This document shows positions 17,515 to 25,856 of a DNA stretch of 64,000 nt, piece by piece; positions within the stretch are counted from its first letter, which is position 1, and every line of letters begins with the position of its first letter. The translations under genes were made by a program, and so were the position numbers. Source of the DNA: an uncultured Candidatus Entotheonella sp. (lineage in GTDB: Bacteria > Tectomicrobia > Entotheonellia > Entotheonellales > Entotheonellaceae); contig OY282375.1 in the NCBI GenBank assembly GCA_958295825.1, forward strand, positions 1,969,489-2,033,488. Reading direction: 5' to 3'. The notes below the pieces were generated by a model, which saw only the letters and a program-made list of their open reading frames with translations, was not told where the DNA came from and ran no database searches.

Positions 17515-18153
17515 TCAGACGCTGGGACGCTCGGCAAAAATGGGACCCGTCTCGCGCGTGCGCTTGAACTCGTAAAAGCCGTCCGTGCGACCCGCCAACA
17601 CCATGGCGTCCCACAGATCCACGGCAGCCTGTCCGGTCGGCGCCGGGCTGAACACCGGGCCGAAGAACCCGGGGCCGCTGCCGCCGTCGAGAACGATTAA
17701 CGGCACGCCGACGTCGGTGCCGGCCTTGGCGACGGCGTTTTCCATGTCCTTCTTGATCATCTCGTCCCACGCCTCGTCATCCGCGGCGGTGGCGAAGTCC
17801 GTGGAAAAGTCGCAGGTCTCGAGAATGGACGCCAGTTCGGGCACTTGGCCGATGTCCACCTCGTCGTGGTGCCAGCGAGCGCCCATGGCGGTGTACAGCT
17901 TGCCGACCGCTTCTTCGCCGAGATCCTGGCGCACCGCCGCGGCGACGCGCAGGGCGCGCAGTCCCATCAGGTGCCGGGGGCCGAATTGCGGCGGCAGGTC
18001 GCGGCCCTCGTTGATTTTCTTCAGGCTGAACAATTTCCAGTGCACTTTGATGTCCTTGTGCCGCCCGACGTCTTCCATCCAGCGGGCCGTGATCCAACAC
18101 CAGGGACAAACCGGGTCCCAATAAAACTCAACCGCGTCTTTCGCTTCCGCCAT
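17515..18153 (-). CDS. DsbA-family thioredoxin-fold oxidoreductase, Rv2466c-like
   Basis: A 212-residue cytosolic protein with no signal peptide. Active-site Cys16-Pro-Trp-Cys19 lies in FYWDPVCPWCWITARWM, after the first beta strand, and the helical insertion and later VGVPLIVLDGG (the cis-Pro loop) complete the fold. CPWC with a following Trp is the pattern of the actinobacterial mycothiol-dependent reductase Rv2466c and relatives (DUF953-type DsbA). It heads the putative operon with the phosphatase and nitrile hydratase. A mycothione-reductase-like gene at 25857 makes a thiol-disulfide pairing worth testing. The exact thiol partner is unknown. Confidence 0.8.
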   Translation of the reverse strand: MAEAKDAVEFYWDPVCPWCWITARWMEDVGRHKDIKVHWKLFSLKKINEGRDLPPQFGPRHLMGLRALRVAAAVRQDLGEEAVGKLYTAMGARWHHDEVDIGQVPELASILETCDFSTDFATAADDEAWDEMIKKDMENAVAKAGTDVGVPLIVLDGGSGPGFFGPVFSPAPTGQAAVDLWDAMVLAGRTDGFYEFKRTRETGPIFAERPSV

Positions 18154-18303
18154 CTCTTTTCTCCTTGTAGATTCGCGTCATGGACGGGCGTACCGCTACA
18201 GGCAGCCGCGAAAGACTACCATATTGCCCTGGCGGAAGTAAGGCGGTAGGCTGAACACCGCTGTGTTTCAGCTCAGTCCACCACATCCGCGCAAGGAACC
18301 CAG

Positions 18304-21270
18304 GTGAGCGACAGGAACCTGCCCGACGTTTTTCCCAACCCGACGTCCCAGCCCGGCTCGATGGCCGACTACGTGGAGTTCCTCAAGGCCCACGTGCTGC
18401 AGGACGCCGTCGTTCATCACACCACCCTTCCGACACGGCCGCGTCGGCTGGCGCCGCCGCTGCGCCGTTTCCCGCCCGCGGTGGCGGACATCCTCCAAGC
18501 CGCCGGGGTGACGTCCTTGTACAGCCATCAAGCCGAGGGTATCGGCAAGGCGCTCGATGGCGAGAACGTCGTGGTGGCGACGCCGACGGCGAGCGGCAAG
18601 ACCCTGGTCTACAACGTGCCGGTGATCACCACGCTGTTGGAGAATCCGGCAGCGCACGCCCTCTATATCTTCCCGCTCAAGGCCCTGGTTCAGGACCAGC
18701 ACGACGAGTTGCACACCCTGCTGCAGCGCTTGGGCCGCGGCCTCAGTGTCGACATTTACGACGGCGATACCCCGGCGCACCGGCGCCGGCAGATTCGCGC
18801 CGCGCCGCCGAACGTGCTCATCACCACGCCGGACATGCTGCACGCCGGGCTGCTGGCCTTCCACGAGGCATGGGCTGGGTTCTTTGCGCGGCTGCGCTAC
18901 GTGGTGATCGACGAATTGCACACCTACAGCGGGGTGTTCGGCACCCACGTGCTGCACCTGCTGCGCCGGCTGAACCGCCTGTGTGCCGCGTATGGCAGCC
19001 GGCCGGTGTACATGACCAGTTCGGCCACCATCGGCAATCCCGGGTATCTGGCCAGCACCCTGGTGAACCGGCCGTTTCACACCGTTTCCGACAATGGCGC
19101 CCCGGCCGCGGCGCGGCACGTGGTATTCGTCAATCCGCCCGAAAGCCCACAGGTCCTGGCCGCGCGCCTGTTGCGGATGAGCGTGACGAACGGACTACGC
19201 ACGATCGTCTTCACGCGAGCGCGGGTGGTCACGGAGCTCGTCTATCGCTCGGCAACCCAGCGGCATCCTGAACTCCGCGAGGTCATCTCCTCGTACCGCG
19301 CCGGCTACCTGCCCGAGGAGCGGCGCCAGATCGAAGCCGCCCTGTATTCGGGCGAGCTGCTCGGCGTCGTGTCCACCTCGGCCCTGGAACTGGGCATCGA
19401 CATCGGCACCCTGGACGTCTGCGTGCTGGTCGGCTACCCGGGCTCCATCGTCAACACTTGGCAGCGCGCCGGACGGGTGGGGAGAAGCGGACGCGAGGCG
19501 CTGATCATCCTGATCGCCGGCCGGGACGCACTGGACCAGTTCCTCATCAAATATCCCGAGCACTTCCTCGGTCGCAGCGTCGAGGATGCCGTAGTGGACC
19601 CGGCCAACGCCTACATCCTCAAGGACCACTTGGCGTGCGCCGCCCGTGAGGCGCCGTTGAGCCGCGACGAGCCCGAGTACGCAATCCCCGGCTGGCAGAC
19701 GGCGGTGGACGAACTGGTACGCGACGGCGTACTCCTGCAAAACGCCGACGGCGATGCCTGGCACGCCGCCCGCAAACAGCCGCACCGCCAAGTCAATCTG
19801 CGCAGCATCGGCGCCTCGTGGACCCTCTACGACCTCAGCGCCGGGGCGCCCATCGGCACGGTGAGCGGCGGGCAGGTGTACGGCGAGTGCCACGACGGCG
19901 CCGTGTACCTGCACCGCGGCCGCCAGTACCTCATCACCGGGCGCGACCCGGCCAAGGGCCACGTCCACGCCGAAGCGGTCGAGGTGCCGTATTACACCCG
20001 CGCCAAAACGGAGAAGGAAACGGAAATCCTGGACACCCTGCGCTCGCGCCCGATGCAGGGCTTTCTGTCCAAACTGGGGCGCCTCAAGGTGCGTTCCCAA
20101 GTGGTGGGCTACGAGAAGATTCGCGTGCGCGACGGCGCCATGATCAGCCAGCACCCGCTGGAATCGCCGGTCGAGCACCTGGAGACCATCGGCTTCTGGC
20201 TGGAACTGGAGGCGCCATACCAACAGGACCTGAAACGGCACGCCTTCCACACCATGGGTTCGGTCCACGCCATCGAGCACGCCATGAAGTCCCTCTACCC
20301 GCTCCTGGCGCTGAGCAATCGCACCGACGTCGGCGGCATCTGCTACCCGCTGCACCCGCAATTGGGCAAGGGGGCCATCTTCGTTTACGACTACTATCCC
20401 GGCGGCATCGGCTTGGCCGAGAAAGGCTTTCAGATGCTCGACCGGCTGCTGGACATGACCCTGAAGCTGGTCGAAACCTGCGATTGCGAACGCGGCTGCC
20501 CGTCGTGCATCCACTTTCCTACCTGCGGCGCCGGCAACGTGCCGCTCGACAAGGCGGGCTGCATCCACCTGCTGCAAAGGCTGACGGGCCGTGAGCGCCT
20601 CGACCTCAGCAGCCAACCAATCGTCGAAGCGGCTGCAGAGGCGCCCATCTTTGGCACCTGGGAAGCCGCCGAAGCCACCCCGGAGGAACCACCCCCGCAA
20701 GGCCCGCACCTCGTGGTGTTCGACCTCGAAACCCAGCGCAGCGCCGCCGAGGTCGGCGGCTGGAACCGCGCCTATCTCATGGGCATGTCGCTCGGCATCG
20801 TCTGGGACAGCCACCAGCAAGCCCATACCACCTACTTCGAAGACGATGTCGGAGCCCTTCTGGCCCACCTGCAACGCGCCGACCTTGTGGTTGGCTTCAA
20901 CGTCATCGGCTTCGATTACAGCGTGTTGCGCGGCTATACCGCTTTCGACTTCAGCACGCTCAACACCCTCGACATCCTGCGCGACGTCCACGCCCAACTC
21001 GGCTACCGCCTCAGCCTCGACGCCCTCGGCGCCGCCACCCTCGACACCCCCAAGTCCGCCGACGGCCTGCAAGCCCTGCAATGGTACAAAGAGGGCCGCC
21101 TCGACCTCATCGAAACCTACTGCAGGAAAGACGTCGAGATCACCCGCGACCTCTTCCGCTACGGCCTCGCCCACGGCCACATCCTGTTCGACCGCAAAGG
21201 CCAAGGCCGCCTGCGCGTACCGGTGGATTGGGACCTCGACAGGCTGGTTCAGCGGGGGAAGGAATCGTAG
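18304..21270 (+). CDS. MrfA-like DNA helicase (DUF1998) fused to MrfB-like DEDD exonuclease
   Basis: Single 988-residue protein with two enzymes. Residues 1-~790 are a superfamily 2 helicase: Walker A ATPTASGKT at 92-100, DELH at 203-206, the second RecA domain ending in WQRAGRVGRSGR, and a DUF1998 domain with the cysteine cluster C726-x-C728, C732 and C735. From about 804 a RNase H-like 3'-5' exonuclease follows, with Asp807 and Glu809 in VVFDLET, Asp871 in VVGFNVIGFDY, and Asp943 in YCRKDVEIT. In Bacillus subtilis these are separate proteins, MrfA and MrfB, that repair mitomycin damage independently of UvrABC. The GTG start follows AAGGAACCCA. It faces the DsbA-like operon divergently. Confidence 0.87.
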   Translation: MSDRNLPDVFPNPTSQPGSMADYVEFLKAHVLQDAVVHHTTLPTRPRRLAPPLRRFPPAVADILQAAGVTSLYSHQAEGIGKALDGENVVVATPTASGKTLVYNVPVITTLLENPAAHALYIFPLKALVQDQHDELHTLLQRLGRGLSVDIYDGDTPAHRRRQIRAAPPNVLITTPDMLHAGLLAFHEAWAGFFARLRYVVIDELHTYSGVFGTHVLHLLRRLNRLCAAYGSRPVYMTSSATIGNPGYLASTLVNRPFHTVSDNGAPAAARHVVFVNPPESPQVLAARLLRMSVTNGLRTIVFTRARVVTELVYRSATQRHPELREVISSYRAGYLPEERRQIEAALYSGELLGVVSTSALELGIDIGTLDVCVLVGYPGSIVNTWQRAGRVGRSGREALIILIAGRDALDQFLIKYPEHFLGRSVEDAVVDPANAYILKDHLACAAREAPLSRDEPEYAIPGWQTAVDELVRDGVLLQNADGDAWHAARKQPHRQVNLRSIGASWTLYDLSAGAPIGTVSGGQVYGECHDGAVYLHRGRQYLITGRDPAKGHVHAEAVEVPYYTRAKTEKETEILDTLRSRPMQGFLSKLGRLKVRSQVVGYEKIRVRDGAMISQHPLESPVEHLETIGFWLELEAPYQQDLKRHAFHTMGSVHAIEHAMKSLYPLLALSNRTDVGGICYPLHPQLGKGAIFVYDYYPGGIGLAEKGFQMLDRLLDMTLKLVETCDCERGCPSCIHFPTCGAGNVPLDKAGCIHLLQRLTGRERLDLSSQPIVEAAAEAPIFGTWEAAEATPEEPPPQGPHLVVFDLETQRSAAEVGGWNRAYLMGMSLGIVWDSHQQAHTTYFEDDVGALLAHLQRADLVVGFNVIGFDYSVLRGYTAFDFSTLNTLDILRDVHAQLGYRLSLDALGAATLDTPKSADGLQALQWYKEGRLDLIETYCRKDVEITRDLFRYGLAHGHILFDRKGQGRLRVPVDWDLDRLVQRGKES

Positions 21271-21399
21271 GGTGGGTGAGCAAAGCGTAAACTGACACAC
21301 TGCCCCATAAGCATTCGGACAGCGCCTGCGCGTCACAGCAAAGCAAGACCGTTTACTGCACCGCTACGTCCTTTGTCGGACTGCCCCATGTCGTGACGA

Positions 21400-21744
21400 T
21401 CAGGCTACGGGGGTGCCGTTGGCGACCGGAAACGATGGATGCAGGAGCACCACGCCATCATCCTCGCTGACGGCACCGAGCACCAGCACCTCGGATTTGA
21501 CGCCCGCCACGCGTTTCGGCGGGAAGTTCATCACCGCCACAACCTGCCTCCCAACCAAGTCCTGTGGCGTGTAGTGACGGGTGATCTGTGCCGAGCTCGT
21601 TCGAAACCCGAGTGCTCCGAAGTCGATTCGCAGCACATAGGCCGGCACTCTAGCCCGCGGGTTCGGCGTCGCCTCAACGATGGTCCCGGCGTGAATCCGA
21701 ACGCGCTGAAATTCTTCGAGGCTCACTTCCTTGCGTGGGTTCAT
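21400..21744 (-). CDS. csaA: CsaA-type tRNA-binding / chaperone-like protein
   Basis: A 114-residue single OB-fold protein of the EMAPII/Trbp111 family. Markers are VRIHAGTIVEATPNPRAR near residues 15-32, YVLRIDFGALGFRTSSAQIT, and the C-terminal VGRQVVAVMNFPPKRVAGVK, all as in Bacillus CsaA. CsaA binds tRNA structure and has been linked to protein export. The start MNPRKEVSLEEF follows GGAGCG. It lies downstream of the dipeptide transporter operon but beyond a clear terminator, so it is probably expressed separately. Confidence 0.88.
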   Translation of the reverse strand: MNPRKEVSLEEFQRVRIHAGTIVEATPNPRARVPAYVLRIDFGALGFRTSSAQITRHYTPQDLVGRQVVAVMNFPPKRVAGVKSEVLVLGAVSEDDGVVLLHPSFPVANGTPVA

Positions 21745-21763
21745 CGTCGCTCCTGTTCATCAC

Positions 21764-21797
21764 AAAAAACACCCCGGTGATCCACCGAGGTGTTTCG
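21764..21797 (-). terminator. rho-independent terminator of the ABC transporter operon
   Basis: Read on the minus strand: AACACC, unpaired base, CGGTG, a three-base loop, CACCG, unpaired base, GGTGT, then a run of six T. It lies just after the permease gene ending at 21833 and before csaA, and is correctly oriented to end the transporter transcript. Confidence 0.85.
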
Positions 21798-21832
21798 GAA
21801 AAAACGGATGGCCCCGTAGCCGTGAAGCCAGT

Positions 21833-22780
21833 CTATTTGAGCCGCGGGTCCAGCGCGTCGCGTAAGCCGTCGCCGAACAAGTTGAAGCCCAAGACGGTGA
21901 TGAAAATGGCGAAGCCGGGGCCAAGCGCCAGCCACGGGGTTTGCTGAATCCAGGCGACGTTGGCCTTCAGGTCCCAGCCCCAGCTTGGAGTTGGCGGCTG
22001 GGTGCCCAGACCGAGGAAGCTGAGGGAGGCTTCCACGATGATGGCGGTGGCGATGCTGAGGGTGCCGGTGACGATGATCGGCGCCATGCAATTGGGCAGG
22101 ATGTGCCGCAGCAAAATCTTGGGGTCGTGCTGGCCGAGGGCGTGACAGGCTTCGACGTATTCCTTTTCCTTGATGGACAGCACGCTGCCGCGCACCAGCC
22201 GGGCATAGATGGGAATGCGCACAATGCCGATGGCCATAATGACCTTCATGGCGCCGAGCAGTCCGGCGGTCGGCGTAAACATGATCATGATGATGATGGC
22301 CAGCAGGAAGACGGGGAAGGCGAGAATGAGGTCCATGGCGCGCATGATGAGGGTGTCGGCCTTGCCGCCATAGAAGCCGCCGATGATGCCGAGCGGTACG
22401 CCGACGAAGATGGCCAGCAACACGGATGATAGCCCGACGGCCAGTGACACCCGGCTGCCGTGGATAATGCGGCTCAGCATGTCGCGCCCGAACTGATCGG
22501 TACCCAGCCAGTGGGTGCGGTTCGGAGCCTGGAACATCTCGTTCATGGAATTGACCACCGGATCGTACGGCGCCAGGACGTCGGCGAAAATCGCCACCAG
22601 AACCAGCAGCACCACAATGCCCAGACCGAAAAGCGCCGTGTAGCTACGCTTCAACCGTCGCGCGGTCTGGGCCAGCAGCGATTCAGACGGCACGCCTGCC
22701 CGACCGACCGGCGCCTCCGGTTCGATCACCGCGGTGGCGGCGCTGCCGTTGGTCGCGCCGTTCAGCACCTGGAGCTTCAT
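21833..22780 (-). CDS. ABC transporter permease, DppC/OppC type
   Basis: Inner-membrane permease of a peptide- or nickel-type importer (binding-protein-dependent transport). The N-terminal OppC signature region is followed by five or six membrane segments. The EAA loop, contacting an ATPase, is EYVEACHALGQHDPKILLRHI, near residues 210-230. The extra segment AQTARRLKRSYTALFGLGIV precedes the first helix as usual for the C-type subunit. It pairs with the DppB-type gene upstream, though a 271-bp gap separates them. A terminator follows directly. Confidence 0.9.
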   Translation of the reverse strand: MKLQVLNGATNGSAATAVIEPEAPVGRAGVPSESLLAQTARRLKRSYTALFGLGIVVLLVLVAIFADVLAPYDPVVNSMNEMFQAPNRTHWLGTDQFGRDMLSRIIHGSRVSLAVGLSSVLLAIFVGVPLGIIGGFYGGKADTLIMRAMDLILAFPVFLLAIIIMIMFTPTAGLLGAMKVIMAIGIVRIPIYARLVRGSVLSIKEKEYVEACHALGQHDPKILLRHILPNCMAPIIVTGTLSIATAIIVEASLSFLGLGTQPPTPSWGWDLKANVAWIQQTPWLALGPGFAIFITVLGFNLFGDGLRDALDPRLK

Positions 22781-23051
22781 CGTAGACCCTCCTGTTCGCT
22801 ATGCGAGCAACGAGCCGATTGCATCAGCGTGTCGCCTTCCCTGCCAGGGGAGAGGGAACTTGGCGCCAGGCGGCCGCTGTGGGATTGTGGAATGTCGGAT
22901 TACCCCTACGGCTAGTCCAACCTGCTGCCGGCCGTACTTCAGGAAACCGACAAAGGTTGCGTGCCATGATCCCTCGCCTCCAGTTCAGGGAGCGTTTCAC
23001 AATGGAGATATGTGGTACGTACCGGTTCAAAGCTCTCCTTTGAGTTCCAGC
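22781..23051. other. gap inside the transporter operon
   Basis: The 271 bp between the two permease genes hold no recognisable gene. A short palindromic stretch with CCCTGCCAGGGG lies near 22850. Such a gap is unusual between dppB and dppC, which normally abut, and may mark a small repeat insertion or internal promoter. Confidence 0.35.
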
Positions 23052-24029
23052 CTAAGCGTTGTATCGAATGCGCGGATCCAGGAGCGAGTAGGTCAGATCA
23101 ACCCATACATTGACGACCACAAAACACACCGCGACCAGAAGAATGAAGCCCTGCACCTGCTGGTAATCGCGCAGAATGATGGCGTTGATGCCGTAGGTGC
23201 CCAGGCCAGGAATGGCAAACAGGGTTTCGACGACAATCGCCCCGCCGATCATGAAGCCGACCTGCAAGCCCATGATGGTGACCGTGGGGATAAGGGCGTT
23301 TTTCAGGGCGTGCTTCAGAATCACCAGTTTCTCCGTCAAGCCCTTGGCACGTGCCGTGGTGACGTATTCCATACGGATGATTTCGAGCAGACTCGCACGC
23401 AGCAGTCTTGTCAAGATGGCTGCCCGCCCGACCCCGAGGGCGATGGCGGGCATCATGACGTGCTTCAGATTACCCCACACGCTGGCCTCGCAGATGAGGC
23501 TGGGGCACGTCCCCGGCAGGTACACCCAGCCGGAACTCGGCAGCAGTCCGTTAAAGGATACCGAGAAAACCAACAGCAGTAGAATGCCGAGAAAGAAATC
23601 GGGAATCGAAATGCCCATCAGAGCGGTGGACATGGCGGTGTAATCGCCCCAGGTGTTCTGACGCAGCGCCGCGATGGTGCCTGCCGGGATGGCGATGAGC
23701 AGCGCCACCAACATGGCCAGGACGATCAGCTCGGCGGTGACCGGCAAGCGGATCAGAACGTCCTGCAGCACCGGACGGCCGCTGATGAACGATTCACCCC
23801 AATCGCCCTGCACCAGCTTCCCCAGCCAGATGAAGTATTGCGAAATGATTGGCTTGTCCAGGCCGTATTCCTGGCGCAACAACTGGGCGTCTTCCTCATC
23901 ATAGGCATCGCCCAGCAGGGCCATCAGCGGGTCGCCGGGAATGGCTTGCATCATGGCGAACACCACGAGGGTGATCAGCAGGACGGTCGGGATGACCTGC
24001 AATAGACGTCTAATGATGTATTCCCGCAT
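23052..24029 (-). CDS. ABC transporter permease, DppB/OppB type
   Basis: A 325-residue permease with the N-terminal REYIIRRLLQVIPTVLLIT helix, the B-subunit family start. The periplasmic segment with GDPLMALLG follows, then five more membrane helices. The EAA loop is EYVTTARAKGLTEKLVILKH near residues 225-245, and the last helix ends in VWVDLTYSLLDPRIRY. It forms the membrane channel with the DppC-type partner and receives substrate from the binding protein encoded 27 bp upstream. Confidence 0.92.
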   Translation of the reverse strand: MREYIIRRLLQVIPTVLLITLVVFAMMQAIPGDPLMALLGDAYDEEDAQLLRQEYGLDKPIISQYFIWLGKLVQGDWGESFISGRPVLQDVLIRLPVTAELIVLAMLVALLIAIPAGTIAALRQNTWGDYTAMSTALMGISIPDFFLGILLLLVFSVSFNGLLPSSGWVYLPGTCPSLICEASVWGNLKHVMMPAIALGVGRAAILTRLLRASLLEIIRMEYVTTARAKGLTEKLVILKHALKNALIPTVTIMGLQVGFMIGGAIVVETLFAIPGLGTYGINAIILRDYQQVQGFILLVAVCFVVVNVWVDLTYSLLDPRIRYNA

Positions 24030-24056
24030 GGCAACCCCCTCACGGACGTGGCGTGG

Positions 24057-25670
24057 CTACCTGTCCAGCCACACCGTCTCGTAATGCACCTCGAATTCCG
24101 AGTTGAAGGTGTACCCCTTCATCCACGGCTGCGCGATCTGGAAGAACGGCGAACCCGACACCACGTTCCAATAGAGCTTGTCGGCCATGAACTCCTGGAA
24201 TTCCTTGGCGATAGCGCGGCGTTTGTCGGCGTCCATCTCCGTCGCGTAGCGGGCGAAGTACTCGTCCACCGTTACATCCGTCTGGCGCGTCTGGTTCCAC
24301 GTCGATTGGGTTACCGTCAGGTAGGCGTTGCTGTCCAGGGTCAACAGCGACAGCAAGTCCTCGACGTCCATGTCCCACGGCCCGTCCTTGAGGCCGGTGT
24401 TCATCCAGGTCACCTTGTCTACCAGCTTGATGTTTACGGTCACCCCGAGGCGGGCCAACTGGTCCTTGACCACCGTGGCAATGGCATTGAACACCGCCTT
24501 TTCCGTGTCGGTGGTCAACTCGGTAACCAGCGGGTTGTCGGGTCCGTAACCCAGTTCCTCCAGCAATGTCTTGGCCTTGTCCGGGTCGTAGGGGCACATG
24601 TAATTAACGTCCACCGTGTCCATGGTGCCAGGTGGAATCATGCCGACCCAAGGCGTCGCCAGGCCGCGCAGGGCTACCTTGACGATTTCCTCACGGTCGA
24701 TGCCGTAACACAGCAGCGCCTTGCGGGTGCGGATGTCGCCGAAGATCGGATGCGGACAGCGCGGATTGGTCATCGAGGCATCGGGCTTGCCGTCGCAGGG
24801 CACCGTCACCTTGCCGCGCAGCACCATGGGGGTGGTTTCCGGGCCGGTCAGCACCTGCGCCTCGGGCACCTGCGCCTGAATCGTCTGCACGTGCTCCGGA
24901 CTGAAGGAGGCGATGAAATCGATCTCACCCGTCTTGAAGGCGACCATCTGGGCGATGGGGTCGCGAATGACGCGAATGAGGACGCGGTCCACGTAGGGCT
25001 GGCCGGGCTTGAAGTACTTCTCCCAGCGGTCCATGACGAGATGGTTGTTCGGCACCCACTCGACAAGGCGGAACGGGCCGCAGCCGATGACCGCGCTCGG
25101 GTCGCCGCGCTTGCGGGCCTTGAGGCTGTGCGCCTGCGTGGCGGCGGGAGAGTAGAGCACCAGGCCGGTTCGGTAGCCGGCGAGCATGTGCAGGAAGAAG
25201 GCGTAGGGCTGCTTCATGTGCACTTTGACGGTCAGCGGATCAACGACTTCGACGCTTTGCACCGACTCATAGAAGCGCCGCATGCCGGACTTCGTTTCCG
25301 GGTCCATGATGCGGTCGATGCTGAACTTCACGGCCTCGGCGTCCACCTGGGTGTTGTCGTGAAAGAAGGCGTCGTCGCGCAGCTTGAAGGTCCACGTCAG
25401 GGCGTCGTCCGACAGTTTCCAGGCCGTCGCCGCGTCGCCCACGAATTGGCCGTCGGGCGTGATGTTGACCAGCCCGCAGCCGATGTTCATGGCCACCCAC
25501 ATCATTTCGTAGCCCGGCGCGGTATGGAAATCGAGGTGGGAGACTTTGTTGCCGTAGGCCACCCGCAGCGTGCCTCCACGCTTGGGCTCGGCGGCGAGCA
25601 CGAGACCCGGCAGCAGGACGGCCAGCGTCAATATAGTAAAACTCCTAATAAGCACGTGTGCGTTGCGCAT
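24057..25670 (-). CDS. ABC transporter substrate-binding protein, family 5 (peptide/nickel type)
   Basis: A 537-residue periplasmic protein. The signal peptide covers about residues 1-26, with the hydrophobic core ILTLAVLLPGLVLA and cleavage before EPKRGGTLR. The body has the SBP_bac_5 markers YEMMWVAMNIGCGLV, WTFKLRDDAFFHDN and PDKAKTLLEELGYGP. Family members bind di- or oligopeptides, nickel, opines or glutathione, so the ligand is open. The gene heads the minus-strand operon with the two permeases. No ATPase genes (dppD/dppF) are nearby, so energising subunits must be encoded elsewhere. Confidence 0.92.
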   Translation of the reverse strand: MRNAHVLIRSFTILTLAVLLPGLVLAAEPKRGGTLRVAYGNKVSHLDFHTAPGYEMMWVAMNIGCGLVNITPDGQFVGDAATAWKLSDDALTWTFKLRDDAFFHDNTQVDAEAVKFSIDRIMDPETKSGMRRFYESVQSVEVVDPLTVKVHMKQPYAFFLHMLAGYRTGLVLYSPAATQAHSLKARKRGDPSAVIGCGPFRLVEWVPNNHLVMDRWEKYFKPGQPYVDRVLIRVIRDPIAQMVAFKTGEIDFIASFSPEHVQTIQAQVPEAQVLTGPETTPMVLRGKVTVPCDGKPDASMTNPRCPHPIFGDIRTRKALLCYGIDREEIVKVALRGLATPWVGMIPPGTMDTVDVNYMCPYDPDKAKTLLEELGYGPDNPLVTELTTDTEKAVFNAIATVVKDQLARLGVTVNIKLVDKVTWMNTGLKDGPWDMDVEDLLSLLTLDSNAYLTVTQSTWNQTRQTDVTVDEYFARYATEMDADKRRAIAKEFQEFMADKLYWNVVSGSPFFQIAQPWMKGYTFNSEFEVHYETVWLDR

Positions 25671-25856
25671 GATGTTGCCAGCTCCTTCAGACCTGATTCA
25701 CCTGTCCTCGTGGGGCTTCAGGCTACGCAGCTGAATCCCGCTCTACCCGTAGTTGGAAACACGCCACTTTACCGAATCGGCTGGATGGTGGGCAAGACTA
25801 AAATCGTTAGGTAGAGTGTATCGTTTGAGACAGAGAAATAACCGGGGAGATTTCCA

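Noticed and set aside
19195..21336. 713-codon open frame antisense to the helicase-exonuclease gene
   Set aside because: Mirror of a strongly motif-supported gene in GC-rich DNA; the translation has no recognisable motif.
24048..25814. 588-codon open frame antisense to the substrate-binding protein gene
   Set aside because: Shadow of a real gene; the opposite strand has signal peptide and family motifs.
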